Shown: positions 37,979 to 49,737, counted from the stretch's first letter. The stretch: DNA of 51,178 nt from Bacteroidota bacterium (GCA_016721435.1 JADKIC010000029.1:1-51178); one strand, 5' to 3'. The notes: generated from the letters alone by a model not told the origin. Made by a program: numbers and translations.

Positions 37979-39747
37979 ATGAAAAATTTACAGTTAATTA
38001 TCCTGTCCTTTTTCCTGTTTATTTGTGTAAGCAATACGCTGAACGCACAGGTGTCCACGGTCCCTTTTACTGCCGCGCTCGACACTTTTGCCCCATTACC
38101 GGCATTACGATAGACGGACCCAATGCGGATGATATAGCCTATAGCAACATCCCAATTGGTTTTAATTTTGATTTTGCCGGAAGCACACATAGCTCCATGA
38201 TTGTAAGTTGTAATGGTTACATTCAACTGGATACTTTCCTACAAGTCTTTTTGTAAATATTCTGGGAGGGAATTACAATAACAGAATTGCTGCTCTGGGC
38301 GCGGATTTGAAACATACCAATTCAAATGCGAGCCTTCAATATACTACCATCGGAACTGCTCCCGACAGGGTTTGCATAATACAGTGGCTGCATTACTCTT
38401 ATTTCGGAGGGATGACCGGTGATCTTAACTTCCAGATCCGCTTGCATGAAACGTCAAACTGTATCAGCTTTGTGTATGGTGCCAATACTTATACTACCAA
38501 TAGCCTTCAAACGCAGATTGGATTAAGAGGGACCTCAGCTGCTGACTTCCTTGTTCTAGGGGATACGACCTGCAATTGGGCCGACGCTTACCCTTTTCCA
38601 ACGATTACTACTACATTCCCGATAAGCACCAGTTGCTCCATGCCTCCGGGATTTGCGTTTCACTTTGGTGCTTGTGGAAATACACCGGGTGTAAAATTTT
38701 CATACATGACAGGAAACGTGTTTAACGATGCGGATGGAAATGGGACTAAGGGGATCGCAGAACAACCCATCGCCAACCACCTCGTAAACATCAACCCCGG
38801 AAATTACTATGTATCTTCTGATTTTTGTAATGGATTCACTGTATAGTTTCATCAGTGCCAATCCCGCACCGCTCTCTGTAAGTGGCCAAACTATTACCTG
38901 GATCTATTCATCGCTCGCTCCCGGACAAAGCGCAACAATTCAACTGATGCTGATGCCCGATTCTTCAGGTGTCCTGGGGAATTACATGAATTCAACCTTA
39001 AGCATCGGTCCTCTGAATGACACCATTCCCTCTAACAATAGTATCAATCTTCATCAACTGATTACACTTGCCTGGGATCCGAATGATAAAATCGCTATGC
39101 CATCGGGCAGAATACAGGCAGGAGATGACATCACTTATACCATCCGCTTTCAGAATACCGGAAATGCAACGGCCTATAATGTCACCATCAAGGATACGCT
39201 CGATCAAAATCTGGATCTCATGAGTTTTGAGATACTCGGTTCTTCACACCCACTGAACTTTAACATGAGCGGTAATGGCATCGCCACCTTTACATATTAC
39301 AATATTCAATTACCCGACAGTGGCAGTGACTATGAAGGCAGCAATGGTTTTGTGACGTATCGTGTTATATCCAAAAGCAACTTGCAGCCAATGACGGTCA
39401 TTAACAACAGGGCCGGAATTATTTTCGACTGGAATCCACCGATGATGACCAATACAACCAGTGATACAATTGATTTTGTGCAGGGGATACATCAGCCTGC
39501 TCTGCCTGATTATTTTATCAAAGCGTCTCCAAATCCAACCAACGGACAGGTTGTATTTCGTTTCTCTGAAAACAATACTGCAATTGGTGAGCTGAGCATT
39601 TACACCCCACTAGGACAATTGATATTTAATGAAAACAACATTACATCTACCCGAGCGGTTGATCTCTCAACGCTTTCAACAGGTATGTATACTGCCCTCA
39701 TCAGGTCAGCCGGAACTGTGTATAAAGTCAGGATCATTAAACAGTAG
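37979..39747 (+). CDS. Surface protein with DUF11-like domain and T9SS sorting domain (frameshifted)
   Basis: The start at 37,979 gives the signal peptide MKNLQLIILSFFLFICVSNTLNAQ. The frame is lost near 38,075, 38,250 and 38,815 but the protein reads on: GPNADDIAYSNIPIGFNFDF, then RIAALGADLKHTN, a jelly-roll-like domain (DRVCIIQWLHYSYFGG, NFQIRLHETSNCISFVYG), GNVFNDADGNGTKG, and a DUF11-like repeat (AWDPNDKIAMPSGRIQ, ITYTIRFQNTGNATAYNVTIKDTL, RAGIIFDWNPPMMTN). The C-terminus is the sorting domain: KASPNPTNGQVVFRFSE, then GMYTALIRSAGTVYKVRIIK. About 585 residues in all. A large adhesin-like or matrix protein is likely; no ligand can be named. Confidence 0.8.
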
Positions 39748-39940
39748 TTGCAGGTAGATCTAAAACCGGAAAAATCATATAAAAATACATTTGCAGATAC
39801 ATTGCCTCATGGGTTGAAATCAGATCTAAGGTAAGAAATTTTTATTTCTTCTCCCAATTCGACAAACAATCACATCACCCTATTTTTCGTGAGGCTTTGC
39901 TCGCGATCAGGATCTTGCTGCCTGAAAAATCTTCAACTCC

Positions 39941-41612
39941 CTACTCCACCACTAGTTTTCCGGTAAAAATTTGTTTGTCTTTCACCAACCGCACAGTATA
40001 AAAGCCAGAGGTAGCATTATTGATTTCCAATTGTGGGTTCTCCTCCGTATTTTCTAAATTGAAGCGGGCGACTTCCTTGCCCTGCACATCGTACACCGTG
40101 AGTAGGGCGCCACGTAAATCGGTAATAACATCCGGCAACTGGACCCGGAAGCTTCTTTTGTTGGGATTGGCATAGATGATCAGTTGATTGTTGTAAATCC
40201 TTTCACCACCTCCCGAGCCGGTGATGGCGCTTAGGTTGGCGAGGAAGATGTCACTGGAATTATTGGTGGTTAACGTAATGCTTCCAAAATGTGCAGTGTT
40301 ACTAAATCCTCCTGTCAAATAAACATTTGAATTGTTATTCACTTCCATTTCGTTGGCTTGTACATTATCCGCGCGTACCGCACCGATACAATTACCACTT
40401 GAATCAAATCGAGCCACAAATGAATTGTAAAAATTTCCTGGAAATGGAGAAACCAGACTTACACTACCGAATTTGAGACTGTCTTTAAATAATCCTGTGA
40501 TATAAAAATTATTTTCCAAATCTACTTTACCATCATAAGGGAAAAATGATTGGCCTACATCAATAGACTTTATCCATAACATCGTTCCAGCATTATTGTA
40601 CTTTAAAATAACGCCACCAGTATTAGCAACAGAATAGATTGTATCAAGACCATAAAGAATCCAAGGTCCCTTAAAATAATTGATCACAAATAATTCACCT
40701 GCGTTAGTGGCGACAAATGTACTGCCAAATACATCACCTTCTAATGAATGACTTTCCCAGAGTATACTTCCACTTGTATCCCAACATGTAATTATTTGTG
40801 TGAGTGAATCAATATTCAATATCTGAATACTATCAATTGTTAATGTATCATTATTGCCGCCATTAATTATTAAGCGTTCATTACTAAATTCAATAGATTC
40901 TGGATAGAAAGAGGGACCATTATAAAATGTATTCCAACTACTTATTTTTTAATATAGTCAATATCTCCATTTGATTTTATCTTTGCTAAAAAACCTCCAT
41001 CAAGAACAGAATTTGTATCAATTAACCCACCACTACTAAAGCCACCAATTTGGTAAATATTACCATTTTTATCAACAGTCATTTGAATTGGAAATTCTTT
41101 ACCCCATTTATAGCACCATAATTTTTTTACCCAAATACAGTTTCCATTCAAATCCACCTTGCTAAAAATAAATTATCATCTCCGGGAGAAGTTGAAATAG
41201 TAATGGTGTCGAACTGACAGCTTTCATAATAAATGCCCGAAATAAATAAACAATTATTAACAGAATCATATGCCATATCTGAAACATCTTCTCCTTTGTA
41301 TGGATTAGTGCTCCAATTATTTCCACCAAACTGTTTTGTCCACATTTGATTACCACTTTGATCATACTTTATTAAAAACATATCATCCTGGCCATTCACT
41401 ATAAATGTATCATTGGCTATGATTACATTATTTCCACCACCTCCAGCTCTGGCAGCAACATAAATATTCCCTGATAAATCGCGGCAAATATTAGAGCCAA
41501 TATCATATCCAAATCCACCCTCTTGATGTACCCAATTGAAGTTCTGTGCTTGTGTTTTATTTATAAAAAATAAAATAAATATTGAAAGACAAATACTATA
41601 TAAATGCTTCAT
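39941..41612 (-). CDS. Propeller-repeat T9SS protein, paralogue 1 (frameshifted)
   Basis: It starts at 41,612 with MKHLYSICLSIFILFFINKTQAQ (signal peptide). Then come repeats in the SBBP/beta-propeller style: NFNWVHQEGGFGYDIGSNIC, DLSGNIYVAARAGGGG, MFLIKYDQSGNQMWTKQFGG, NSFVARFDSSGNCIGAVRAD, and SDIFLANLSAITGSGGG. Shifts near 41,160 and 40,940-40,830 divide the frame. The C-terminus is a T9SS domain (IIYANPNKRSFRVQLPD, VYDVQGKEVARFNL, GFYTVRLVKDKQIFTGKLVVE). Its last 270 bases are nearly identical to those of paralogue 2 at 42,064-43,721. The ATG overlaps the stop of a glycosidase remnant (ATGA), the same junction as in the neighbouring intact pair. Confidence 0.82.
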
Positions 41613-41880
41613 TGTATTATAATTTTTTGAACTTGGTTTGAATTTGATGCTTTTACAAAATAAACCTCCTCCGAAGAAACAGGTGTAACATATCCCCGCT
41701 CCAGCATTCCATAATGATTCGATCCGGGCTCGGAGGTGTTCCAATACCCATCCTGAAACCACCACCAACTGAAGCCGCTCCCGCCGCAGTTGCAGGTGGT
41801 TGGACAATTGTATACGTCCCATAAATTTTTTGCCCGTTGCAATACCCAATGATTTAAAACATCCCTAAGGTAAGCATTTT
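41609..41880 (-). pseudogene. Remnant of a GH5-like glycosidase gene fused to a T9SS tail
   Basis: The minus strand reads CNCGGSGFSWWWFQDGYWNT, then HYGMLERGYVTPVSSEEVYF and ends NQVQKIIIQ. The block around GSGFSWWWFQDG and GMLERGY is shared with the intact glycosidase at 43,718-45,999 (GSGFSWWWFQDGWW, GILERGYATGV). The catalytic half is missing and an in-frame stop lies just upstream. The stop overlaps the ATG of propeller paralogue 1. Confidence 0.7.
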
Positions 41881-42063
41881 TCCATTATTTCAACCACAAC
41901 ATGAATGAACAACATACAAAATCAACCCTACTGCAAGAAACTTTTATAGTGCTGTAAACAAACATCTACCGACACATCTTTCGCGAGGCTCCATCTTCTT
42001 CCGGAGATTTTTGCCCATGAAGATCAATCCATTTTCAAATCATCCCATCTTCAAATTTTCAAA

Positions 42064-43721
42064 TTATTCCACTACCAACTTTCCTGTAAAAACGGTATTC
42101 TCTTTTACCAAACGCACGGTATAAAAGCCAGAGGTAGCATTATTGATTTCCAGTTGTGGATTCTCCTCCGTATTTTCTAAATTGAAGCGGGCCACTTCCT
42201 TGCCCTGCACATCGTACACCGTGAGGAGAGCGCCACGTAAATCGGTAATAACATCCGGCAACTGCACCCGGAAACTTCCCTTGTTGGGATTGGCATAGAT
42301 GATCAGTTGATTGTTATATATCCTTTCACCACCACCCGAGCCAGTGATGGCGCTTAGGTTGGCGAGGAAGATGTCGTTAGAGCCGTAGCTTGGAATGGAT
42401 ATAGAACCGAAAGTAGCAGTGTTGCGTAAGGAACCGGTAACGTAAAGTTCTCCGCTACTATTAACCAAAATATCATAGCCAAATGAGCTTCCTGCTTGTC
42501 GGACGCCGATACAGTTTCCACTGGTATCAAAGCGTGCAATGAATAACTCCTCAATACCAGAGCTGCTATACAAACTAAAGTTATCAATGATCAAACTATC
42601 CAAAAAAGCTCCTGTAAAATACACCTCTCCTTCAAAATCAAGTATAGCACCATAGCTACCCAAACTACCAGTTGAGAATGTTTTATTCCAAAGCAGATTT
42701 CCAAACTTATCATATTTAAGAAGGAATGCACCATAAGTGTTGCTAGTGAACAAAGTATCGCTGCTGAACGTTATAAATGGAGAGCTAAACGATGACATAA
42801 CATAAATATTGCTTTTACCATCAGTGCACATTGTACCATTTCCTGTTTGGGAATGACCTGATTGTTTTGCCCATAAAATAGACCCACTCGTGTCCCAAAC
42901 AGAAACAACCTGAGAATTAAGATCCGTATAGTGCAACAAAATTGTATCCAAGGTGAGACTATCATAACTTGTCCCAAAAACATGCACCATAGCATTTATC
43001 ATTTCGATCTTTTGGAAATTATACACGGACCATGGATATTGGGGTGATAACCCGCATATTCTTTTAATAAAAATCAAAGCCCCATCAGTATTCATCTTTC
43101 CCAAGTAACCCCCTGTAGTGACCGGAATAGTGTCTATTGTACCTGGTGTCGAAACACTAAAGACCATAAAAAGATTGCCAGTATCATCTGTATCAAAAAG
43201 TGGAACTGATTCGATGTTTCCAAAGTTTTTTGCCCACACAACACTTCCATTTACATTAATCTTTGCTAAAAATCCACGCGATACTCCAGGAGCTGCCGAT
43301 AAACTAATGGTATCTATGGTGCAGGTTTGATAATAAATTCCCGAAACATAAATACAATTACTACTGCTATCATAACTCAGTGAGGTAATCGCTTCCACAA
43401 ATGCAGGAATCCAACTTGTGTTAGGTCCACCTATTTTCAATTTCCAAACTTCATTGCCAGTAGCATCATATTTTGATATAAAAAGATCATTCAAACCACT
43501 CACTTGTACTGTGTCCGTGTTAAAATAAATTTGAGGTCCACCTCCTGAAAAAGCAATATATAGATTGCCGAAGAGATCTGAACACATTTTCTCATGTCTT
43601 CATCACCGGGTCCACCAACTCTTTTGACCCAATTAAACGATTGGGCTTGTATAAATGAGACCATTATCAACATGCAAATTAATGCAGTTAAAAATCGATA
43701 AATCTTTTTGAATGTGTTCAT
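42064..43721 (-). CDS. Propeller-repeat T9SS protein, paralogue 2 (one frameshift)
   Basis: It starts at 43,721 (MNTFKKIYRFLTALICMLIMVSFIQAQ, a signal peptide) with a shift near 43,585 that joins it to the long frame. Repeats follow about every 45-60 residues: DLFGNLYIAFSGGG, DLFISKYDATGNEVWKLKIGG, GYLGKMNTDGALIFIKRICG, AFLLKYDKFGNLLWNKTFS, LFIARFDTSGNCIGVRQAG. This is the [F/L]xxKYDxxGNxxW pattern of SBBP-type propellers. It ends with the same sorting domain as paralogue 1 (VYDVQGKEVARF, GFYTVRLVKENTVFTGKLVVE). About 553 residues. The ATG overlaps the stop of the GH5 gene, so the two are translationally coupled and probably function at the same surface. Confidence 0.85.
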
Positions 43722-45999
43722 TGTAGTATAAGTTTTTTAACTTCACTTGTTTGGGGTTCCATAAGAATATAAACACCTTTCGAAAGATGTGATATGTTGA
43801 TTGGTTCGGACATATTTTTAAACCGAATAGACGTGATGAATTCTCCTAACATATTTAACATGTTAATCTCCTTTTCTTCATTTGATTCACTATGCAATTG
43901 AAAAACGAATTGGCAGGGTTCGGTGTCGCTGTAAAACCTGAGCTACCTTTCTTAATATTAAATTGCAATTCCAGAAAAAGCTTATCGACCTCTTCATTAT
44001 AAAGCGGATTTCCTGGTAATTTGTATTCCATTGTATAACTATTGTAATTAGTGCAATTGATATTTGTTTCTTCACAATAAATATGTGTTAAGCTACCACT
44101 TTGAGCATGAACACTAGATTTTAAATGAACTTCACTTTTAGCTCTGATGTTTGAAGTTGCTCCAGCATAAATAATGGAATTTTCTATTGTCAATTGGTTC
44201 TTTGCCTCTACGTCTCTGTATTCTCCATTCACCACATAAATATTTATAAATTCTCCAATGTAAGCAAAATTTGTCTGCTTCATCTGCCAAGTGTGAGGAC
44301 TAGTACCAGCCGCTGGCATTGAACTACTACATGTACTCGATAGCCATTTCGCGCTAAACTTTCGTCTTTCTCCACCAGCAGATGTTAACAGTAAAGTATG
44401 TAACTCACCGTAAAAGAGTGGAAAGGGAGGATTGATTAAAAGTTTGGGAGCTGGTATGATCTCGAAATACCCAATTGCATCGGTGAAAAAACGATGAAAT
44501 GAATGGATTTCATTTCCTGAAACTTTACCTACAAACGTATGCCCCCCCACATAAGCATTCGCAATCGGATTTCCATCCTGATCTAATAAAATCCCTTTTA
44601 TAGTTTTCGATGGATATGCCGGATGCTGATAGGGGTTAAAATAGGTTAATGTAGGAATGTATGATTGAAGTGATGATGTACTTATCGGATAAGGTCCACA
44701 AGAACTTACAACGGAGGGTAGCGTATAATTCATAAAAGTATTTACTATTGGCTTTTCTGCAATAGCTACACCCGTAGCATATCCTCTTTCCAATATTCCC
44801 CAATGGGCGGGATGAGGTTCTGAAAAATCCTTAAGCCACCACCCATCCTGAAACCACCACCAACTGAAGCCGCTGCCGCCGCAAGAGCAGGTTGCATCCA
44901 TAATTAATTGTGCATAATTCGACTGGTCAGCTAGTGTACCATTGGCCCCGCCTTGAGGCAGCACCTGTAAATTGGCACTGGCAGCTAAACTTGTTTCACC
45001 TACAATCCAAGGGTAGGGTGAAATTTTATTAAACCAATACAATTCATCATAAACTCGACTTATTGCACGTTGTTGAATTGCTGGATCAGTTTTGTCTTCA
45101 AAAGCTCTCCACTCCGGATCAATATGTAAAGAAAAAAAATCTACTTTCAATACTCCTGGATCATAAAACCAAATATCTCCGGATCCACATGTCCCTAATG
45201 TTACCAATGGTGTTGTTCCAAAGCTTTTAAAAGTATTATACCAGGTCGATACAATTTCACATGTTTCTTGCTTGTCTTTTTTATTTGATTCATCCTCGTA
45301 ACACGGTTCATTCCATAAATCGACAGCTAACACCGAATTTGCAAATGGTGAAATTGAAATCCTTGACGCCAGCAAATTGAAAAATGCATTGTAAAACTCA
45401 ATTTCGTCATTATTATTTTCAGGGAATTGAGTAAATTGTGAGTTTGTTCCTATTAAATTAAAAATTAATTTTACTCCTGCTGCTTCTGCAATTTGCATTA
45501 AATTCTCGTATTGATCCAAAATAAACGTACACCCTGGATCTACGGGCGTAAAGTGATCAAGATTTATATAATATTCTAGATCCATATAAGATTCCCTGCA
45601 TTTAAAAAATAACTTATTAGGATTATCTTGAAATTTAGTATAAAACCCCGCCACCCGAATTGTATTGAACCCTTTTGAAACCAGATAGGTCCAATCAGCA
45701 ATAATATCATTCTTACATTGATTTAAATTATTACATTCGAAGAAATAAGAATTAGGTCCTCCATTCGGGCCCGCATTTACTCCATATTCAACATATGGAG
45801 TTAAATAACTATTGTTCCAGTTCGTATTTTGTTGTCTGGTCAACTCAACTCCATAATTCATCACCATTGGATAAAAGTTTGCTCCATTCAGTTTAAACTG
45901 TTTGCCCTCTATTGTTACAGGACCATTCACCTGTGATAATAATGGGGATGTGCAGACTATCAACAAAACGAACGATAAGAAGAAATTTATCATTTTCAT
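43718..45999 (-). CDS. GH5-like glycoside hydrolase with T9SS sorting domain (one frameshift near the end)
   Basis: A secreted (beta/alpha)8-barrel glycosidase. The start at 45,999 gives the signal peptide MKMINFFLSFVLLIVCTSPLLSQ. The barrel begins FKLNGANFYPMVMNYGVE and holds the clan-A signatures AVDLWNEPC (acid/base Glu, about residue 235) and PYPWIVGETSLAA (nucleophile Glu, about 335), with SGFSWWWFQDGWW on the last strand. A carboxypeptidase-regulatory-like segment follows (IKGILLDQDGNPIANAYV), then a repeat stretch (NIRAKSEVHLKSSVHAQSGS) and the sorting domain. That domain is completed only by a one-base shift near 43,870 (LNMLGEFITSI, then LSKGVYILME, ending SEVKKLILQ). The natural substrate cannot be read from sequence; beta-mannan or cellulose-type polymers are typical. 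Confidence 0.85.
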
Positions 46000-46006
46000 C
46001 TCTAAG

Positions 46007-47941
46007 CTATTTATGTATTTCCTGATTGTTTGCCTTGAGTGCGTCGATTTCCTTCTTAAGGGCAATTGCTTCCAGCTCATATAAAGTTCTGAGCTCATAT
46101 CCTTCTTCAAATACAAAGTCCGGAAATGTTTGTGCATTGGTTACAAGAACATCACTGGTAACAATTCCATCTTCCACAAACAAACGATAGAGCGGATTTG
46201 GTGAAGGTATAACACCGATTCCCACCTTTCCATTCCCATCAATATAAACATCGGTTGTGAAATCTCCTGTTGAGGGGTTTCCCGGAAGAGAAGTGGTGTT
46301 CACTCTTCCTATCTCAAAACGCTGATTAGCGGTGCGCCAGATTCCTGCTTCCCGACCAGAATACTTGATCAAACCAATACGCTTATTTGTTTGATCATCT
46401 ACTATCAGACCTTGTGTTTCTCCCTGGAGATAAATACTCCCATCTAAAACATTTAATTTTTCAGTAGGATTTATCGTTCCTATTCCTATATACCCCTGAT
46501 CATTGATGATGAAACGGGTGGCTCCCGTATGCTGTGGATTTACATCTTGATCATAAATAAAAAAATCTCCTTGCCCCGTATGCGTTATATCTGTCCCGAT
46601 GGCCCAAAGTAAATCATCCTGTGTACCGTTAAAATGATTAAACTTTATTTCACTGTTAAAATTGCCCGTTGCTTTATTTGATAATATCATACCATTGGCT
46701 AAACCCTGAGCTGTATTATGACGGATATCCAGAATGGAACCGGGAGAAACTGTGCCAATTCCAATGAGGGAAGTAGTATTGAAAACATTATTTCCATTTA
46801 CCTGCCATGCGCTTGCTGAAGAAGGTAAACCACTAAATACACCAGTGCCATTTAGGAAAGTAGTTGGATCTCCATTGTAATCCTCTTTATAGATATCCCC
46901 CAAATTATCAGTATATAAAAAACCGAAAGGGCTATTTTTAAACTCATAAATAGAAATTTTCTTATATGTTGTTAGCGTCAACACCGGATCCTGATGCAAT
47001 GGTGAATCTGTAAATACTTTAAAATTTATGGGTTCATTGTTTTTGGTTCCAAAATAATTGGAAGTTGCAATGGTGTTCCCGCATTCCACCCACGGATCAC
47101 AGGGAGCAACTATGATTTTTCCAACTGCATCCGCAGCCAAAAATTTATCACCATTTCCTGTAAATGCATTCAGTTTAATATCTCCCCCAGCCAAAATTCG
47201 CAGCCGCTCCGTATTGTTTGTTTTAAATACCACATCTTTATTATCGGTTGTTCCTATAAAATGAGCTGTAGGATTACTACCCGTGTTGCCGTTCATGGTC
47301 CAGTCGGAGCGTTCGGGTTCAAATAAATAATACTGTTCCGGTGAAAGCAGGCATTGATTAGCGTCGGTGATTTGTAAAGCATAGGTCCCCTTTCCTAAAT
47401 TGAAGCGATCCTGTGTTGTTGGACCATCTTCCCAATTATACGTATAAGGAGCTACTCCTCCGGATGGCAGGTTGATAATACTGCCATTAAAGCAATTGTA
47501 ACAGCTTACATTGTAACCGTTGGGATAGGAACTGATGATGAAATCAACTCCAACAGCTTCCGGCTCTCTAAGTGTAATACCAATTTCGGCTGCATTATTA
47601 CCCGCATCAGTTACAAGTACCTGATAATATCCAGCTGCTAAATCAATTAGGTCTTCGGTTCCATTGCCGTCAGACCATTCATAGTTATAGGGTGGATGCC
47701 CGCCGGTAACCGTTAAATTGATGGAACCGTCGCGACCACCAAAACAGGAAATATTGTATCCATTGTAATTACTACTCGCAAGGGATAATGACAGCGACTG
47801 AGCATTAACCGATGTGCCATACATTCCCAAGAGTATTATCCCTGCAAATCGGAAAACGGAAAAGCGAAGCAGGAAGCAGGAAGCAGGAAGCAGGAAGCAG
47901 GAAGCAGGAATTTTTTCATATCCTATAAAATTAAAATGCAA
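46007..47941 (-). CDS. SprB-repeat / tail-fibre-like surface protein
   Basis: Two SprB repeats come first (CFGGRDGSINLTVTGGHPPYNYEWSDG, about residues 66-92, and CYNCFNGSIINLPSGGVAPYTYNW). A long fibre region follows with repeats of the IGIGTxxPxxKLxV type seen in phage tail-fibre-like Bacteroidota proteins (SLIGIGTVSPGSILDI, GYIGIGTINPTEKLNV, GKVGIGVIPSPNPLYRLFV). A short coiled-coil end is YELEAIALKKEIDALKANNQE. There is no T9SS type A domain; such proteins usually end in a chaperone-like PDFVF...ELxxL block, which here is shortened to FPDFVFEEGYELRTLYELEA. The start is doubtful: ATG at 47,919 (MKK) opens a better signal peptide but is out of frame by one base in an A6 run. Eight bases separate it from the glycosidase gene. 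Confidence 0.75.
   Translation of the reverse strand: MHFNFIGYEKIPASCFLLPASCFLLRFSVFRFAGIILLGMYGTSVNAQSLSLSLASSNYNGYNISCFGGRDGSINLTVTGGHPPYNYEWSDGNGTEDLIDLAAGYYQVLVTDAGNNAAEIGITLREPEAVGVDFIISSYPNGYNVSCYNCFNGSIINLPSGGVAPYTYNWEDGPTTQDRFNLGKGTYALQITDANQCLLSPEQYYLFEPERSDWTMNGNTGSNPTAHFIGTTDNKDVVFKTNNTERLRILAGGDIKLNAFTGNGDKFLAADAVGKIIVAPCDPWVECGNTIATSNYFGTKNNEPINFKVFTDSPLHQDPVLTLTTYKKISIYEFKNSPFGFLYTDNLGDIYKEDYNGDPTTFLNGTGVFSGLPSSASAWQVNGNNVFNTTSLIGIGTVSPGSILDIRHNTAQGLANGMILSNKATGNFNSEIKFNHFNGTQDDLLWAIGTDITHTGQGDFFIYDQDVNPQHTGATRFIINDQGYIGIGTINPTEKLNVLDGSIYLQGETQGLIVDDQTNKRIGLIKYSGREAGIWRTANQRFEIGRVNTTSLPGNPSTGDFTTDVYIDGNGKVGIGVIPSPNPLYRLFVEDGIVTSDVLVTNAQTFPDFVFEEGYELRTLYELEAIALKKEIDALKANNQEIHK
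47866..47907. repeat. 7-bp tandem repeat in the 5' end of a surface-protein gene
   Basis: Six exact copies of GAAGCAG. On the coding (minus) strand the repeat encodes the periodic PASCFLL within the presumed signal peptide. A unit of seven is not a multiple of three, so a change in copy number would shift the reading frame. Confidence 0.9.
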
Positions 47942-48438
47942 TGTAAATGTACACTTTATTTTTTCTCTCGCAAGTTAAATTTACAATATATGAGAAAAAT
48001 CTTTACGATTCAGCAAGTAAACCTCCCGGTTGTTTTCAGCGAGATGTTCGAATAATACAATTACAGTTTACTTTGTTTAGAATAAGGACGTATAGATGTT
48101 GGTTAGCAGAATACAATTTTAAAGGAAATTATTGGTGGAATGTAAAATTAAGGATGTAAATTTCTTCTCTCAGCATATTTTAGCTGCCAGATAGTTATAG
48201 CTGATACGCTCGTGTGGGATTTGACAATAGTATTTGGATCTAACCCCGGGAATCTCATCGCGAAACCATGAAAGATTCGGCATTACTGGAATTCTACTCC
48301 CACTAAGTGTCTGCAATTAATGTATGGTTCGACGCTTGATTCATGATTTCATGAAAGAGAAATCATAACAATGTAAAGAACACTTAAAACTTCTATTTTT
48401 CAAGATTCTTCTTAACTTCACGTTTCCAAAACATACTT
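47942..48438. other. Divergent intergenic region
   Basis: About 500 bases between two divergent surface-protein genes. I see no supported ORF, terminator or operator; promoters for both directions should be here. Confidence 0.5.
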
Positions 48439-49701
48439 ATGACTCATCCATTACTAAAGTATTTCTATTCGTCGCTGTTGCTTGTATTACTTCTTATTTC
48501 TCCAAAATATTTATCCGCTCAGGCCACCTGGATGAACATCCCCACCGGCACACAATTTACGATTCATGAACTGAGTTTCCCGAATGATAGTGTCGGATAC
48601 TTTGTTTGTGATACCGCCGATTTCAATCCACAAGGTAAAGTATACCGTACACAAAACAGGGGACAGATTTGGAGTTTCGTGAATTACACTTCTCATAACC
48701 TGTTTCATATTGATGCGCCTTCTCAAAATACAGTGTACGTGAACGGAAATAACGGTAGCTATTCCGTGCTACGCCGCAGTATTAATGGCGGACAAACATG
48801 GCTGAACATGAATGTGAATAGTCCGGAGGGGCCGATGGATTTCGTAAATGACAGCCTGGGTTTTATCGGGAGCAGCGGTGGTCCCGGGAATATAATCTGG
48901 CGTACCACCAACAATGGCAATAGTTTCGATTCCGCTTTGATAGGAGGATCTCCTTCCGCCATGTTTGACCTGCAATATGTAACGGATTCGATCGCCTATT
49001 CGGGTGGACTCTATGGTCCAAAACTTTCAAAAACCACACAACAATTGGGTGGCTGGTCTGATCAGACGAATGATTACGCAGTACGGTCCGTTTGTTTTCT
49101 CGACCCTGATACCGGTTATGCCACTGCTGAATTTGTTGCCGTATCCAGTCCCCTTGCTGTGATCAAAACGACGGATGGCGGACTCACCTGGACGCAACTT
49201 CCCAATTCCATAGACCCTGCCGGGAATGGCTGGGCGAAGATACACTGCCGAAATACGCTCGAATGTATTTGTGTGGGAGGCGGTGGTTCCGTTGCTTCCA
49301 CCGATGACGGCGGTTTTACGTGGAATATCGAAAATTCCGGAACTACTAATAACCTCTCCGATGTATTTTATGGTAGTAACTATGCAGTAGCCGTTGGTGA
49401 ATATGGAACTGTTTTACGAAGAGTAATCGTTCCCACAGGGACTGAAGAAACTTCCGATGTACCAATGATCAGGCTTTATCCCAATCCTGCAAATGATCGG
49501 CTGAATATTACTGCAGATATGCATGGAGGATTTGATCACGATACTGGATGTATCCGGCAGGACCATTCACATGGAACTGATTTCCGGAACAACTTCTTCC
49601 GTTGCTATAAACATCGCTTCCTTTAGTGAGGAATCTATCTGGTGAAAATGAATAATCGACCTCTAGATAAAGGCATAAAATTCTCCAGAGTTCATCATTA
49701 A
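48439..49701 (+). CDS. YCF48/BNR-repeat protein with T9SS sorting domain (frameshifted end)
   Basis: The signal peptide MTHPLLKYFYSSLLLVLLLISPKYLSAQ is followed by BNR/Asp-box-like repeats of the YCF48 type: TQNRGQIWSFVNYTS, SINGGQTWLNMNV, TTNNGNSFDSALI, TTDGGLTWTQLPN, STDDGGFTWNIENSG. Between them are FPNDSVGYFV-type strands (FVNDSLGFIGSSGG, LDPDTGYATAEFVA). This is a six- or seven-bladed propeller. The sorting domain starts RLYPNPANDRLNITAD. Two one-base shifts near 49,535 and 49,635 hide the rest, which reads ILDVSGRTIHMELISG, then ASFSEGIYLVKMNN, and stops at 49,701; at the second site restoring one G repairs the frame. About 420 residues. Role unknown; cell-surface or secreted. Confidence 0.85.
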
Positions 49702-49737
49702 GAAATGTAGAGAGTAGAAATTCCTTCTCTTTCTTAA

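Noticed and set aside
37708..38226. 172-residue minus-strand ORF
   Set aside because: It is a composite of the 25-bp repeat, the S24-tail remnant and the antisense of a T9SS gene start; only the S24-tail part has meaning.
41148..41849. 233-residue ORF starting at 41,849 as the start of propeller paralogue 1
   Set aside because: Its first 79 residues are antisense-like text over the glycosidase stub; the signal peptide starts at 41,612, in the ATGA junction.
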